The notes: a model not told the origin generated them from the sequence alone. DNA of 64,000 nucleotides from Pseudalkalibacillus sp051842935 (GCF_051842935.1 NZ_JBPXRR010000002.1:62001-126000), one strand, 5' to 3'; shown: positions 16,734-24,492, counted from the stretch's first letter. Numbers and translations are program-made.

Positions 16734-17502
16734 CTTTCCACTCCTTATCTTTTTCAAGGAAGTTATCGATAATAACGAGGAATTCGTTCAATTTTTCTAA
16801 GTATGAATAGTGTCCGACGCCTTTCAGTACGACAAGTCCCGCATTCGGGATCGCTTTTTCCATGATCCTTGCGTCTTCCACTGGGGTTGCTGTATCGTTT
16901 TCACCCCAGATGAGCAGTGTCGGAGCCTGGATGTCTGGCATGAACCGTTGCAAGTCTTCGTTCACGACCTTGACCATCGTCTGTTGCATGACACCAGACG
17001 CATTCTTGTAGTCAGCAGAACCGACCTTGCCTTTCACTTTCGTCAGGATTTCTTCTTTATGTTTTTTCAAGCCTGGCAGGTCCAGGACTTTCTTGAGTGT
17101 TTTGTAAGTATACACCTTATAGTAGTATTTCATTGATCGCTTCGGCTTAACACCCGCTGCATCCACCAGAATGATCTTATGGACAGGATGGTGCGCTGCA
17201 TAACGAATGGACACTCTTCCGCCAAAAGAATGTCCAACGAGGATTGGATCTTCGATGTTCAACTGAGTGATGAACTCGCGCAGCATGTTCGTGTACGCTT
17301 CTACATCCCATGCTTCCGGTGGCTCCTGGCTTTCTCCGAACCCAGGAAAGTCGATGGAATACACTTTGAAATGCTTCTCGAGGTTATTGTGAACAGGCTC
17401 AAAACTTTTCAGGCTCGTGCCCCAACCGTGCAGGAGTAAAATGCTTCTCCCTTCGCCTGATACACGGTAGTTGACGTTAACTCCCCTGATCTCTATATTC
17501 AT
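16726..17502 (-). CDS. alpha/beta hydrolase
   Basis: The 258-residue protein has the canonical fold: HGWGTS oxyanion region (25-30), nucleophile elbow GHSFGG with S92, acid in IWGENDTATP and catalytic His in GVGHYSYLEK. It lacks a signal peptide. The substrate is unknown; esterase, lipase and C-C hydrolase activities all occur in this family. It is the first gene of the hydrolase-murF-ddl operon, with the next start overlapping its stop by 8 bp. This suggests a link to wall precursor metabolism, by context only. Confidence 0.87.
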   Translation of the reverse strand: MNIEIRGVNVNYRVSGEGRSILLLHGWGTSLKSFEPVHNNLEKHFKVYSIDFPGFGESQEPPEAWDVEAYTNMLREFITQLNIEDPILVGHSFGGRVSIRYAAHHPVHKIILVDAAGVKPKRSMKYYYKVYTYKTLKKVLDLPGLKKHKEEILTKVKGKVGSADYKNASGVMQQTMVKVVNEDLQRFMPDIQAPTLLIWGENDTATPVEDARIMEKAIPNAGLVVLKGVGHYSYLEKLNEFLVIIDNFLEKDKEWKDA

Positions 17503-17781
17503 CTATAAAAACGCTCCTTAAAAAATCATCTACTGTTAATCATATACTTTATTTATATTATCATACCTGATGCTTTCTAGGACATCTACTGACGCGATTT
17601 TTCGCCTCTATCCCAATATATTTCAATAGCCTAAAATCGGTACAATAAAACCACTTCGTTCAATTCATTCTATACTGTTCGTAATGAGCGGCTGTTTTAA
17701 GGAGTTCTTTTGGGGTATTTCTGTTGGATTGGGGGGCCGGGAGTGCTATCTTGCCGTGGTAACAGCGTTTCTTCTGTTTTT

Positions 17782-17998
17782 GGGAAGGATAACTGCTCTA
17801 TCCTTCCCGAAATCAGCTCTCTTTTCGTTTTGGGGAAGGTTAACTGCTCTATCCTTCCCGAAATCAACGCTCCTTTCGTTTTAGGGAAGGATAACTGCTC
17901 TATCCTTCCCGAAATCAGCGCTCTTTCCGTTTTGGGGAAGGATAACTGCTCTATCCTTCCCGAAATCAGCGATCTTTCCATTTTGGGGAAGGATTGAC
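17782..17998. repeat. 51-bp tandem array with a hairpin in each unit (family C, locus 1)
   Basis: GGGAAGG starts at 17782, 17833, 17884, 17935 and 17986: an exact 51-bp period. Most units contain GGGAAGGATA-ACTGCTC-TATCCTTCCC, a 10-bp stem with a 7-nt loop, then CGAAATCA and a TTTCGTTTTGG-like spacer. The array sits in the 584-bp gap between two divergent genes. Open frames cross it on both strands because the period is a multiple of three, but they lack ribosome binding sites. The remaining gap (17503-17770) is AT-rich without clear features. Confidence 0.9.
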
Positions 17999-18086
17999 CA
18001 GCTGAACTCCATTTTATCTTAGGTAATTAACATTTTTGCAGGAGCAAGCTATAATAATAACAACCACAAATTAAGGAGTGATTGAA

Positions 18087-18317
18087 ATGGGTAGAAGTAA
18101 CGCTTATAAAAAGCGGCGGAAGCTCGAGCGTGAAGGTCGCCGTAATCCAGCGAAAAATCGTAGTGATTATGCATTCATGGATCTTCAAACCAGAACAACG
18201 AAAACGAAGAAAGACAAATTGTTTCAGCACAAACATAAAGGCCGATTATCTGACCGGAACTTCGATCATGATAACGGCCTTTTTATTTTACCTTTATACC
18301 TTAGAATTGTTTTTTAA
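18087..18317 (+). CDS. small basic conserved protein (YqkK-like)
   Basis: The 76-residue, very basic protein begins MGRSNAYKKRRKLEREGRR and contains RTTKTKKDKLFQHKHKGR. I recall similar short proteins in many Bacillus genomes (YqkK-like), none with a known role; nucleic-acid binding is plausible from the charge. ATG at 18087 is preferred, with AAGGAG at 18073-18078; the ORF extends three codons upstream without support. Oddly, a terminator-like hairpin (AAGGCCG...CGGCCTT followed by T-run, 18238-18288) lies inside the last quarter of the frame, and the end overlaps the converging gene by 17 bp. Confidence 0.75.
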   Translation: MGRSNAYKKRRKLEREGRRNPAKNRSDYAFMDLQTRTTKTKKDKLFQHKHKGRLSDRNFDHDNGLFILPLYLRIVF

Positions 18318-18588
18318 ATCTAAAGATTAAGAAAGCGTGAACCGTGGCCAATAGTCCATATACGATGGCCAAGACTTGAATCAGTTGTTCCACTGATAAT
18401 GAAATCATCGCTTCTACAATAACTGTTGCCACAAAACCAACGGTGACAAGGATATATGTATAGATACTTGCTTTCCCCATTATGAGTTGCCCTCTTTCGT
18501 CTTTCCCTTCTGTTGCAACAAAGCTCCCAACATAGAAAACAGAGAAAGCTAACATAATCGTCGTAATTGTACTAAGAATAGAAATCAT
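18301..18588 (-). CDS. small three-helix membrane protein (DUF2178-like)
   Basis: The 95-residue protein has three hydrophobic helices with the motif KDERGQLIMGKAS between the first and second. This D-E-R-x-x-x-I pattern is typical of small membrane proteins (DUF2178-like) encoded next to short XRE regulators in Firmicutes. It starts 18 bp after the XRE gene stops, with CAGGGGG before its ATG, so the two form one unit. Its function is unknown; a membrane partner of the regulator is an inference from this recurrent pairing. Confidence 0.75.
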   Translation of the reverse strand: MISILSTITTIMLAFSVFYVGSFVATEGKDERGQLIMGKASIYTYILVTVGFVATVIVEAMISLSVEQLIQVLAIVYGLLATVHAFLIFRFKKQF

Positions 18589-18606
18589 ATTTACCCCCTG
18601 ATAGAT

Positions 18607-18840
18607 TTAAGCATTCTCATCTTCTTGATCTTGGTGGTAAGTGAATAGTTCTGTGATGTCAGTGTCAAGAACACGAGCAAGTTCAAACGCTAAGATTAGT
18701 GATGGATTGTAGCGGTTCGCTTCCAATGAAGAAATGGTTTGTCTACTTACCCCAACCTTCTTGGCCAGATCCCCTTGAGACCATTTCCGTTCAGCACGAA
18801 AAACATGTAACCGATTTTCAAGACTGCCTTTCTTTTTCAT
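18607..18840 (-). CDS. short XRE-family transcriptional regulator
   Basis: The 77-residue protein is essentially one helix-turn-helix: LHVFRAERKWSQGDLAKKVGVSRQTISSLEANRYNPSLILAFELARVL, followed by an acidic tail. It resembles the YvaO/YozG-type compact regulators that pair with a small membrane protein. ATG at 18840 follows GAGGGGTGAAT; an upstream GTG adds only two residues. It is the first gene of a two-gene operon and probably autoregulates, but I could not define an operator in the AT-rich 18841-18965 stretch. Confidence 0.88.
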   Translation of the reverse strand: MKKKGSLENRLHVFRAERKWSQGDLAKKVGVSRQTISSLEANRYNPSLILAFELARVLDTDITELFTYHQDQEDENA

Positions 18841-18940
18841 ATTCACCCCTCATTTCTTAACTTAAGCTTATTGTAATGTATTTTTACCTAAATGTCAAAA
18901 ATATATTACATTTAGTAAAAAATATTTTACCTTTAAATGC

Positions 18941-18964
18941 AAAATTAAAACAGCCTTAGGCTGC
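18941..18964 (-). terminator. terminator after the 82-residue membrane protein gene
   Basis: GCAGCC-TAAG-GGCTG-type hairpin followed by TTTTAATTTT, read leftward; it touches the stop codon. Confidence 0.6.
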
Positions 18965-18965
18965 T

Positions 18966-19214
18966 TTAACTGTTTCCATTCGTACTAGAGGAATGACTTG
19001 ACCACAAAGAGACTGCTAGAATGAAGATTGCAATCACCATGACGATTGCTGAGTATCGTGTAATGTTGAAGAAGAAATCACTATAAGAAACAATCTCTGT
19101 GACATAATCATTCGGTCCTTCCTCATACCTGTGTTCTCTTGGAAAAAAGATGAGAAAACCTATAAACGAGATGATAAAACTATAGATCCCCGTTTTTACC
19201 AACAACTTCTCCAT
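18966..19214 (-). CDS. small membrane protein, paralogue of the one at 20607
   Basis: The 82-residue protein has two hydrophobic helices (about 9-25 and 53-71). It is clearly related to the product at 20607: VKTGIYSFII and FFP, then ITRYSAIVMVI, match VKSGIYSFII, FPL and ITRYSGIVMLI. The central loop is longer here (YEEGPNDYVTEIVSYSDFFF). GGGGGAG precedes the ATG. The two paralogues flank the WYL regulator and the zinc-ribbon gene, both reading leftward. Function is not known. Confidence 0.72.
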   Translation of the reverse strand: MEKLLVKTGIYSFIISFIGFLIFFPREHRYEEGPNDYVTEIVSYSDFFFNITRYSAIVMVIAIFILAVSLWSSHSSSTNGNS

Positions 19215-19329
19215 TTCGAAACGTCTCCCCCTTGTACACTGCTAATCTGAATATATCTCATTTTCAATATTATGGAAACGGTAACTTTTGATACAATGTG
19301 TGTAGTTGAACATTCGGAGTGTGGTTTTT

Positions 19330-20241
19330 ATGAAAACAGAACGCTTACTCGCCATTGTCATCAAACTCTTGAACAGGAAAAAGATGACGGCTAAAGAACT
19401 GGCGGATTATTTTGAAGTTTCCGTTCGAACGATTCAAAGGGATATGGAAGCAATTGAACTTGCAGGAATCCCGGTTGTTTCGGAAAAAGGGCTGAATGGC
19501 GGTTATTCCATATTAGAAAACTATAAAATTCATAATAGCTACTTCAACGACGTCGAGCACCAACTTCTCATGACGGCATTGGATGGAGTCTATAAAACCT
19601 ATGACGACAAAAACTTGAAGAACATCATCGAGAAACTCTCTTCCATTAAAATGCACCAATCGGCCCCTGAAAGCCAATCTCTTATTCTTGATTTCAGTGA
19701 TTGGGGACCAGAATCTAAAAGGCAAGAAAAAGTGAGATCAATTCAAAAAGCCATTGATACCCAGAAGGTTGTGCAATTTAGATATATAGATATTAACGGC
19801 AATTCCTCCACACGCGTGGTAGAACCGGTCTCCCTCATTTTGAAAGTTAATAAGTGGTATTTATACGCTTTCTGTACTCTTCGAGAGGATTATCGCTTGT
19901 TCAAAATCGGAAGAATGGATGACGTTCAGATTACAGAAAAGAGGATCGATCCAAGCAGAGAAGTCCCACCGTTCGACTTTACACATGATGATAGGGAAAG
20001 AGTACGCCTACGGCTTAAATTCCAAAAACAAGCCTTAAATCAGTTGGAAGATTATTTCGAACTTGATGGTCTGGAATTTCATGAAGATGGATGCATCTAT
20101 GTCACGGAGTATTTTCCTGAAGATGAATGGGTTTATGGCATGATTCTACACTTTGGAAACCAGGTGGAAGTGCTTGAACCAGAGCATATCCGATCCATCA
20201 TCAAAGAGCGCGCTGAAAAAATTTTAGAAAAGTATATATAA
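19330..20241 (+). CDS. HTH-WYL domain transcriptional regulator (YafY family)
   Basis: The 303-residue regulator has an N-terminal HTH_11 domain (LNRKKMTAKELADYFEVSVRTIQRDMEAIELAGIP) and a GGY winged turn (LNGGYSILENY), a central WYL domain with FRYIDINGNSSTRVVEPVSLILKVNKWYLYAFC and FKIGRM, and a C-terminal WCX-like region. WYL domains sense ligands or nucleic acids. ATG at 19330 is chosen with GGAGTG upstream; the longer frame from 19306 lacks support. A palindrome right after its stop, overlapping the next promoter, is a likely binding site, so it probably controls the zinc-ribbon gene at 20312. Confidence 0.88.
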   Translation: MKTERLLAIVIKLLNRKKMTAKELADYFEVSVRTIQRDMEAIELAGIPVVSEKGLNGGYSILENYKIHNSYFNDVEHQLLMTALDGVYKTYDDKNLKNIIEKLSSIKMHQSAPESQSLILDFSDWGPESKRQEKVRSIQKAIDTQKVVQFRYIDINGNSSTRVVEPVSLILKVNKWYLYAFCTLREDYRLFKIGRMDDVQITEKRIDPSREVPPFDFTHDDRERVRLRLKFQKQALNQLEDYFELDGLEFHEDGCIYVTEYFPEDEWVYGMILHFGNQVEVLEPEHIRSIIKERAEKILEKYI

Positions 20242-20242
20242 T

Positions 20243-20278
20243 TACGACATAATGGTGTCGTATTACCCTCTTTATAAT
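20243..20278 (+). promoter_or_regulatory. palindromic operator and promoter of the zinc-ribbon gene
   Basis: TACGACA-N6-TGTCGTA (20243-20249 with 20256-20262) is followed by TATAAT at 20273-20278. No good -35 hexamer is present; the expected -35 falls inside the palindrome, which fits an activator or a blocking repressor. The adjacent WYL regulator is the obvious candidate protein. Confidence 0.6.
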
Positions 20279-20311
20279 GAGCTTAGATCTTATTAATAGG
20301 AGGAATTATAA

Positions 20312-20563
20312 ATGAATCAACCAGTATGCCAGAGTTGTGCAATGCCAATGGAAGAAGAAAAGATGTTGGGAACAAACCAGGACGGCTCTAAGAATGAAGA
20401 ATACTGCGTGTATTGCTATGAAAATGGAGCATTTACTTCGAATGTCACCATGAATGAAATGGTCAATATTTGCGTGCCTCACCTAGTGGAAGAAGGCATG
20501 AAGGAAGCCGAAGCTCGTAAAACGATGGAAGACATTTTACCTAAGCTGAAGAGATGGGCCTAA
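20312..20563 (+). CDS. putative zinc-ribbon protein
   Basis: The 83-residue protein carries CQSCAMPM (Cys 6 and 9) and EYCVYCYENG, a pattern of the pfam zinc_ribbon_2 proteins annotated as putative zinc ribbon domain. The middle contains FTSNVTMNEMVN and the C-terminus has a helical segment ending LPKLKRWA. AGGAGG precedes the ATG. Genes of this type are often next to AraC- or YafY-type regulators, as here. A cytoplasmic role, perhaps in ligand or drug sensing, is inference. Confidence 0.82.
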   Translation: MNQPVCQSCAMPMEEEKMLGTNQDGSKNEEYCVYCYENGAFTSNVTMNEMVNICVPHLVEEGMKEAEARKTMEDILPKLKRWA

Positions 20564-20567
20564 TCAT

Positions 20568-20606
20568 GAAAAAGCGGAACCTTCATCATGGAGGTTCCGC
20601 CTTTCT
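20568..20606. terminator. bidirectional terminator
   Basis: AAGCGGAACCT...AGGTTCCGCCTT with A-run before and TTTCTTT after; between the zinc-ribbon gene and the converging paralogue gene. Confidence 0.9.
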
Positions 20607-20822
20607 TTATGCGCTCTCTTCGTTTTTGCTATCGCTTTTACGATTTTCTATTTTCTCTTGATAGAAATAGAGCGAAACACAAGTAACCACAATCAACATA
20701 ACAATTCCGGAGTATCTCGTTATTTGATAGAGTGGCTCTTGGTAACCTCGGCCAAGTGGTAAAGGAAAAGCAGCCATGAGAATGAAGAAACAAATAATAA
20801 AGCTATAAATGCCAGACTTCAC
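20607..20822 (-). CDS. small membrane protein, paralogue of the one at 18966; start codon unusual
   Basis: The 71-residue protein has two helices and a charged tail (KIENRKSDSKNEESA). The only standard start in reach is GTG at 20822, but it lies 21 nt from the strong AAAGGAGGAG site. Alignment with its paralogue (MEKLLVKTGIYSF) continues upstream as IEKIIVKSGIYSF, and the residue matching the paralogue's Met is encoded by ATC at 20837-20835, 6 nt after the ribosome binding site. Either ATC is used, the GTG is used inefficiently, or the original ATG was lost. Confidence 0.65.
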   Translation of the reverse strand: MKSGIYSFIICFFILMAAFPLPLGRGYQEPLYQITRYSGIVMLIVVTCVSLYFYQEKIENRKSDSKNEESA

Positions 20823-20890
20823 AATGATCTTTTCGATTTTATTCTCCTCCTTTTACATACGGTAAAATGTCTTGAAACCTTCAACCTACC

Positions 20891-22516
20891 TCAGCTCCCT
20901 AACTTGCTTTTCTCCTCCTCAATCCTCTTAATATCAATTCTCTCAAACAGGGGTGATACCTTTTTCAAATGCTTTTGATTAATTTCATTATATGTCCATC
21001 CGTTGTGCTTCAAATCCAGAACATCCCTGATTTCTGCTGTTGAGAACGGCAAGAATGGTGATAACAACGTAGAGAGGTTCGCAATGATCTGTACACACGT
21101 ATTCATCGTCACTTTACAGTTTTCAGGGTCTTCTTTGTATTGAATCCATGGCTGGCGTTCGTCAAAATACTTATTACTCGTTCGGACCAATTCAAATATC
21201 GTCTCCAACGCTTTTTTGAATTGTCCCTTTTCAATTAGTTCTCCAACTGTGGCATATACCTTCTTTACCTCTGAGAGAATGTGCTCTTCTGGCTTCGCAT
21301 CCGGTATCTTACCTTCAAAAGACTTTTCAATGAATTTCAAAGTCCGGTTCACGAAGTTTCCATAAGCCCCGAGCAATTCACTGTTATGACTGTAGATGAA
21401 CTCACGCCATGAAAAGTCCGCATCCCGTTGTTCAGGACCATTGATGGTCAAGAAATAACGGATGGAATCCGGGTGATCATTCTCCAAAAGATCCGGCACC
21501 CAAACAGCCCAATTGCGACTTGTTGAGAGCTTTCTCTTTTCAACAGTTAGATATTCACTGGATATGATATGATCTGGAAGTTGTAAACCACCCAATCCAG
21601 ACAAAATCGCTGGCCAAATGATCGAGTGGAACGGAATGTTGTCCTTGCCATGAACGTAGTAGGCTTTTGTTTCTTCCTTCCAGAAGTCCTGCCAATCCCG
21701 ATTTTGATCAGCTGCCCACTTTTTACTTGCTGTTAAATAACCACTTACAGCTTCAATCCACACATAGATTTTCTTAGCCTCAAAACCTTCAACCGGAACC
21801 GGTACTCCCAGCTCAATGTCTCGGGTTGCCGCTCTGTCCCGCAACCCTTCTGACAGATATCGCTGTGTAAGATGGTACGCATTTGTCCGCCACCGATCTT
21901 CCTTTTCAGCCTCAGACAAGTACCTTTCAAGTTCAGATTGAAAATTCTTCAACGCAAAATAATAATGCTCCGTTTCTTTTACCACAGGCGTGTTGCCGCA
22001 AAGCTTACAGACTGGATCAACCAAATCCACCGGGTCAAGGATTGTAGAGCAGTTATCGCATTGATCGCCTCGCGCGTTGCTACCACACACAGGACAAACG
22101 CCTTCCACATAACGGTCAGGCAAAAATTGCTGATCTGTTTCACAATAGCTCTGAGCCACCGTTTTGACGTAGCAATGACCTTTTTCGACTAAGGTTGTAA
22201 AAATCTCCTGCACCTCTTGATGGTGAAAAGGATGATCCGTGCGGAAGTAATGGTCATAAGTAAAGCCAAGTTCGTTGAAGCATTTCAGGAATTCATTGTG
22301 ATAACGATCGGTAATGACTTGCGGCTCAACCCCTTCCTGTTTTGCTCTTATCGCGATCGGCGTACCGTTACAGTCACTTCCAGAAACATAAAGGACTTCT
22401 TCCCCTTTCAACCGGTAGTATCTGGCTAAAATATCACCCGGTAACAAACTCGCAAGATGACCTAAATGGAGCGAACCATTCGCATATGGCCAAGCTCCTC
22501 CAATAAATACACTCAT
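20891..22516 (-). CDS. metG: methionyl-tRNA synthetase (short form)
   Basis: The 541-residue class I synthetase charges tRNA-Met. HIGH appears as HLGH (17-20), the KMSKS loop as KLSTS, and the zinc knuckles as CPVCG/CDNC plus CKLCG near residues 140-175, the four-pair type. The anticodon-binding helical domain is present, but the C-terminal EMAP/Arc1-like tRNA-binding domain found in 650-residue Bacillus MetS is absent. This short form is often a second enzyme. AGGAGG precedes ATG at 22516, and a T-box leader with an AUG specifier lies upstream, so expression rises when tRNA-Met is uncharged. Confidence 0.93.
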   Translation of the reverse strand: MSVFIGGAWPYANGSLHLGHLASLLPGDILARYYRLKGEEVLYVSGSDCNGTPIAIRAKQEGVEPQVITDRYHNEFLKCFNELGFTYDHYFRTDHPFHHQEVQEIFTTLVEKGHCYVKTVAQSYCETDQQFLPDRYVEGVCPVCGSNARGDQCDNCSTILDPVDLVDPVCKLCGNTPVVKETEHYYFALKNFQSELERYLSEAEKEDRWRTNAYHLTQRYLSEGLRDRAATRDIELGVPVPVEGFEAKKIYVWIEAVSGYLTASKKWAADQNRDWQDFWKEETKAYYVHGKDNIPFHSIIWPAILSGLGGLQLPDHIISSEYLTVEKRKLSTSRNWAVWVPDLLENDHPDSIRYFLTINGPEQRDADFSWREFIYSHNSELLGAYGNFVNRTLKFIEKSFEGKIPDAKPEEHILSEVKKVYATVGELIEKGQFKKALETIFELVRTSNKYFDERQPWIQYKEDPENCKVTMNTCVQIIANLSTLLSPFLPFSTAEIRDVLDLKHNGWTYNEINQKHLKKVSPLFERIDIKRIEEEKSKLGS

Positions 22517-22539
22517 TCTAATTCCTCCTTATATAAACT

Positions 22540-22866
22540 AAAAAATCCTCGTCCTCAGACGTTTAGTCTAAGGACGAGGATCAACTCGTGGTACCACCTT
22601 AATTCGCTGAACGTTCACACGATCAGCCTCATGAAGTACGAAGTGATGCAATCATTGCACACTCTTATACTCTGACATTGTTAACGGATGCCAACTCCCG
22701 TCACACATTACTAATGATTAGAATCACGTTCAAAGTGAAGTTCAGAGGCCATTTTCGGTCAAAAGGTCGTTCGCTTCTTTTCAGCATACAGAAGCTCTCT
22801 GTCAGAACACCTGGAGACTTACTTTCCTCGTCATAACTTTTGCAAAAGGTTTATAGAGTTATTATA
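22540..22866 (-). promoter_or_regulatory. T-box riboswitch leader (Met) with promoter and terminator
   Basis: Read leftward: -10 TATAAT (22866-22861), stem I with the GA-motif region (GACGAGGAAAGTAAG), the AGAGAG...GTATGCTGAAAAGAAGC distal part, then ACCGAAAATGGCC, in which ATG (22752-22750) is the likely specifier. The T-box core AAGGTGGTACCACG is at 22600-22587, and the terminator ATCCTCGTCC...GGACGAGGAT with a T-run ends near 22540. The specifier agrees with the downstream metG gene. The -35 (TGTCAG) is weak. Confidence 0.93.
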
Positions 22867-22868
22867 GT

Positions 22869-23114
22869 CTAACACATACATTTCTGACATGGAATTTCAT
22901 CAAAGGTCGGTTGGGTTGAATTCCAATACTGGACCCAGTAATAGCTGCCGTTCGTTCCCTTGTTCGTGATGACTTTTTGTACAAAGCTTTCTTCTTTCAT
23001 CCAATTGCACCTCACCGAGTGCACCTTATTCGAATCATGATCCAAGACAATAAAGTACCCCGTGCCTTGTCGCTTGATGTGTTGGAAATCATTTAAGTGT
23101 TTGACAAGCCTCAT
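22869..23114 (-). CDS. small Cys-containing protein of unknown function
   Basis: The 81-residue product starts at ATG 23114 with AGGTGG 8 nt upstream. It reads MRLVKHLNDF, then GYFIVLDHDSNKVHSVRCNWM, an aromatic stretch SYYWVQYW, and ends CQKCMC. H-x2-x-C and CxxC spacing suggests a small metal-binding site similar to Ada/zinc-knuckle folds. The stop lies 3 bp from the T-box -10 of metG, so the genes are separately transcribed. I do not recognise a family. Confidence 0.6.
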   Translation of the reverse strand: MRLVKHLNDFQHIKRQGTGYFIVLDHDSNKVHSVRCNWMKEESFVQKVITNKGTNGSYYWVQYWNSTQPTFDEIPCQKCMC

Positions 23115-23224
23115 TCTCGTCACCACCTAACAATGGATTTACAAGCTATTACCCACTAGTATTCCCTATTCATGTCGAAATTCCTTTATTTTTATTGTAA
23201 AACATAAGTATTTTCTTAAGTTTA

Positions 23225-24013
23225 TTATACATTTAGTCGATTTATTTCTTTTATTTGAAGGAGATCTGTCCGAGTCTGATCAATATACCAGTTGGACACA
23301 GTTGATAAATCCACTTTTACACGCTTCATGATCGTTTCTTCAGAGACGATTTCTTCTAATACAGAGCCTTTTGGCGAGATCGCGATGGTAGGACATCCTT
23401 GTTTCGGATGTGCGACGTTTGAACCGAAGATGTATCTTTGATTTTCAGCAGCTCGACTGATCAAGTGACTTTTCCAAACTGGAAGATGATCTTCAGAAAT
23501 CACGTTTGTGAGATATATCATACATTGCGCGCCTCTCATGCTCAGTAACTTCCACTGCTCTGGAAAACGAATTTCCCTGCATAATTGGATGCCGAAACGA
23601 ACGATGCCCTCATTCGTTTTCATTTCAAATACAGGTAATCGGTCACCAGCAGTAAACGTCCCTCTTTCATGGATTGCGAGATTCACTTTGTGGTAAGCTT
23701 CCCTATTTCCTTGTGGGGATAAGTAGATCCCAGCATTGTACCACTTGCCCTCTTCATATAAGCAGCTTCCGAATATGAGGTGGATTTTTTTCTTTTTTAC
23801 ATATTCAGAAAGTTGGTTGATACACGCTTGTAATTCATGTACATCTAGATTCTCTAAAAAACCTAAATCATCATCATATCCGGACAGTGCTCCTTCTGGT
23901 AAAACGAGCACTTCATCTTCGTCCAACTGATCCATCAGTTTTACAATATGATTCAGATTCGCTTTCATGTCAAAGCTTAAAGGAAATTGTCCGATCCATA
24001 CGGTAAGATTCAT
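23225..24013 (-). CDS. carbon-nitrogen hydrolase (nitrilase superfamily)
   Basis: The 262-residue protein shows the Glu-Lys-Cys triad: E40 in LPEGALSGY, K109 in YHKVNLA, C145 in GIQLCREIRFPE. Members hydrolyse amides or nitriles, for example omega-amidase, carbamoylputrescine or glutaminase-like substrates; the substrate cannot be set here. The start ATG at 24013 lies one base after the stop of the DUF1992 gene, indicating translational coupling; the longer frame from 24118 overlaps that gene and is rejected. The fold is cytoplasmic, with no signal peptide. Confidence 0.87.
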   Translation of the reverse strand: MNLTVWIGQFPLSFDMKANLNHIVKLMDQLDEDEVLVLPEGALSGYDDDLGFLENLDVHELQACINQLSEYVKKKKIHLIFGSCLYEEGKWYNAGIYLSPQGNREAYHKVNLAIHERGTFTAGDRLPVFEMKTNEGIVRFGIQLCREIRFPEQWKLLSMRGAQCMIYLTNVISEDHLPVWKSHLISRAAENQRYIFGSNVAHPKQGCPTIAISPKGSVLEEIVSEETIMKRVKVDLSTVSNWYIDQTRTDLLQIKEINRLNV

Positions 24014-24014
24014 C

Positions 24015-24386
24015 TTAATACAACTTTCTGTAAATTTTGTTTTGATATTGACTGAAGGCTGATGATTGGTTGATTTTCCGCTTTTCCATGAGGTTGTTGA
24101 AACGGATGATCTTTTCATTCAAACGTTTGTTTAACTCTGCCCGCTCTTTTTCATCTTTACAACATGCAATCAGTTCTTCGAGTGTGACCATTTCCTTTTT
24201 CAATTGGACTTCAGGGGGGACAAATCCTGAATTCTTCAAGATTTTATAGCCGATGCGCAATTCATCCGGTACGCCCGCTAGATCGTCTTTCGGTAACGGT
24301 TTACCTTTACCAGGTAAATTGTCGAAATCCCCTTTTCGGAGTGCCGCACGAATTTTCTCTTCTGCAATGCCAGCCGAAAAATCCAT
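24015..24386 (-). CDS. DUF1992 (DnaJ-C28-like) protein
   Basis: The 123-residue protein contains the DUF1992 signature: AEEKIRAALRKGDFDNLPGKGKPL at 9-32, then ELRIGYKILKNSGFVPPEVQLKKE. The rest is predicted helical. The family is related to a conserved segment of eukaryotic DNAJC28 but lacks a J domain; its function is not settled. It is the first gene of a two-gene unit with the nitrilase-family gene, to which it is translationally coupled. Confidence 0.88.
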   Translation of the reverse strand: MDFSAGIAEEKIRAALRKGDFDNLPGKGKPLPKDDLAGVPDELRIGYKILKNSGFVPPEVQLKKEMVTLEELIACCKDEKERAELNKRLNEKIIRFNNLMEKRKINQSSAFSQYQNKIYRKLY

Positions 24387-24457
24387 ATCATCACCTCATT
24401 CGAATGGTTATGTTCATTTTACCAGAAAATGACTCCTGATTTGTGACAGAAAATAAA

Positions 24458-24486
24458 AAAGTGCTGAACCTGAATGGCTCAACACC
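24458..24486 (-). terminator. terminator after the YdaG-like gene
   Basis: GTGTTGAGCC-ATTCA-GGTTCAGCAC followed by TTTTTT, read leftward. Confidence 0.85.
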
Positions 24487-24492
24487 TACTTC

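Noticed and set aside
17697..17997. Open frames on both strands (94 and 95 codons) with 17-residue repeats
   Set aside because: They exist only because the 51-bp unit is a multiple of three; no ribosome binding site, and the DNA hairpin rather than a protein motif is what is conserved.
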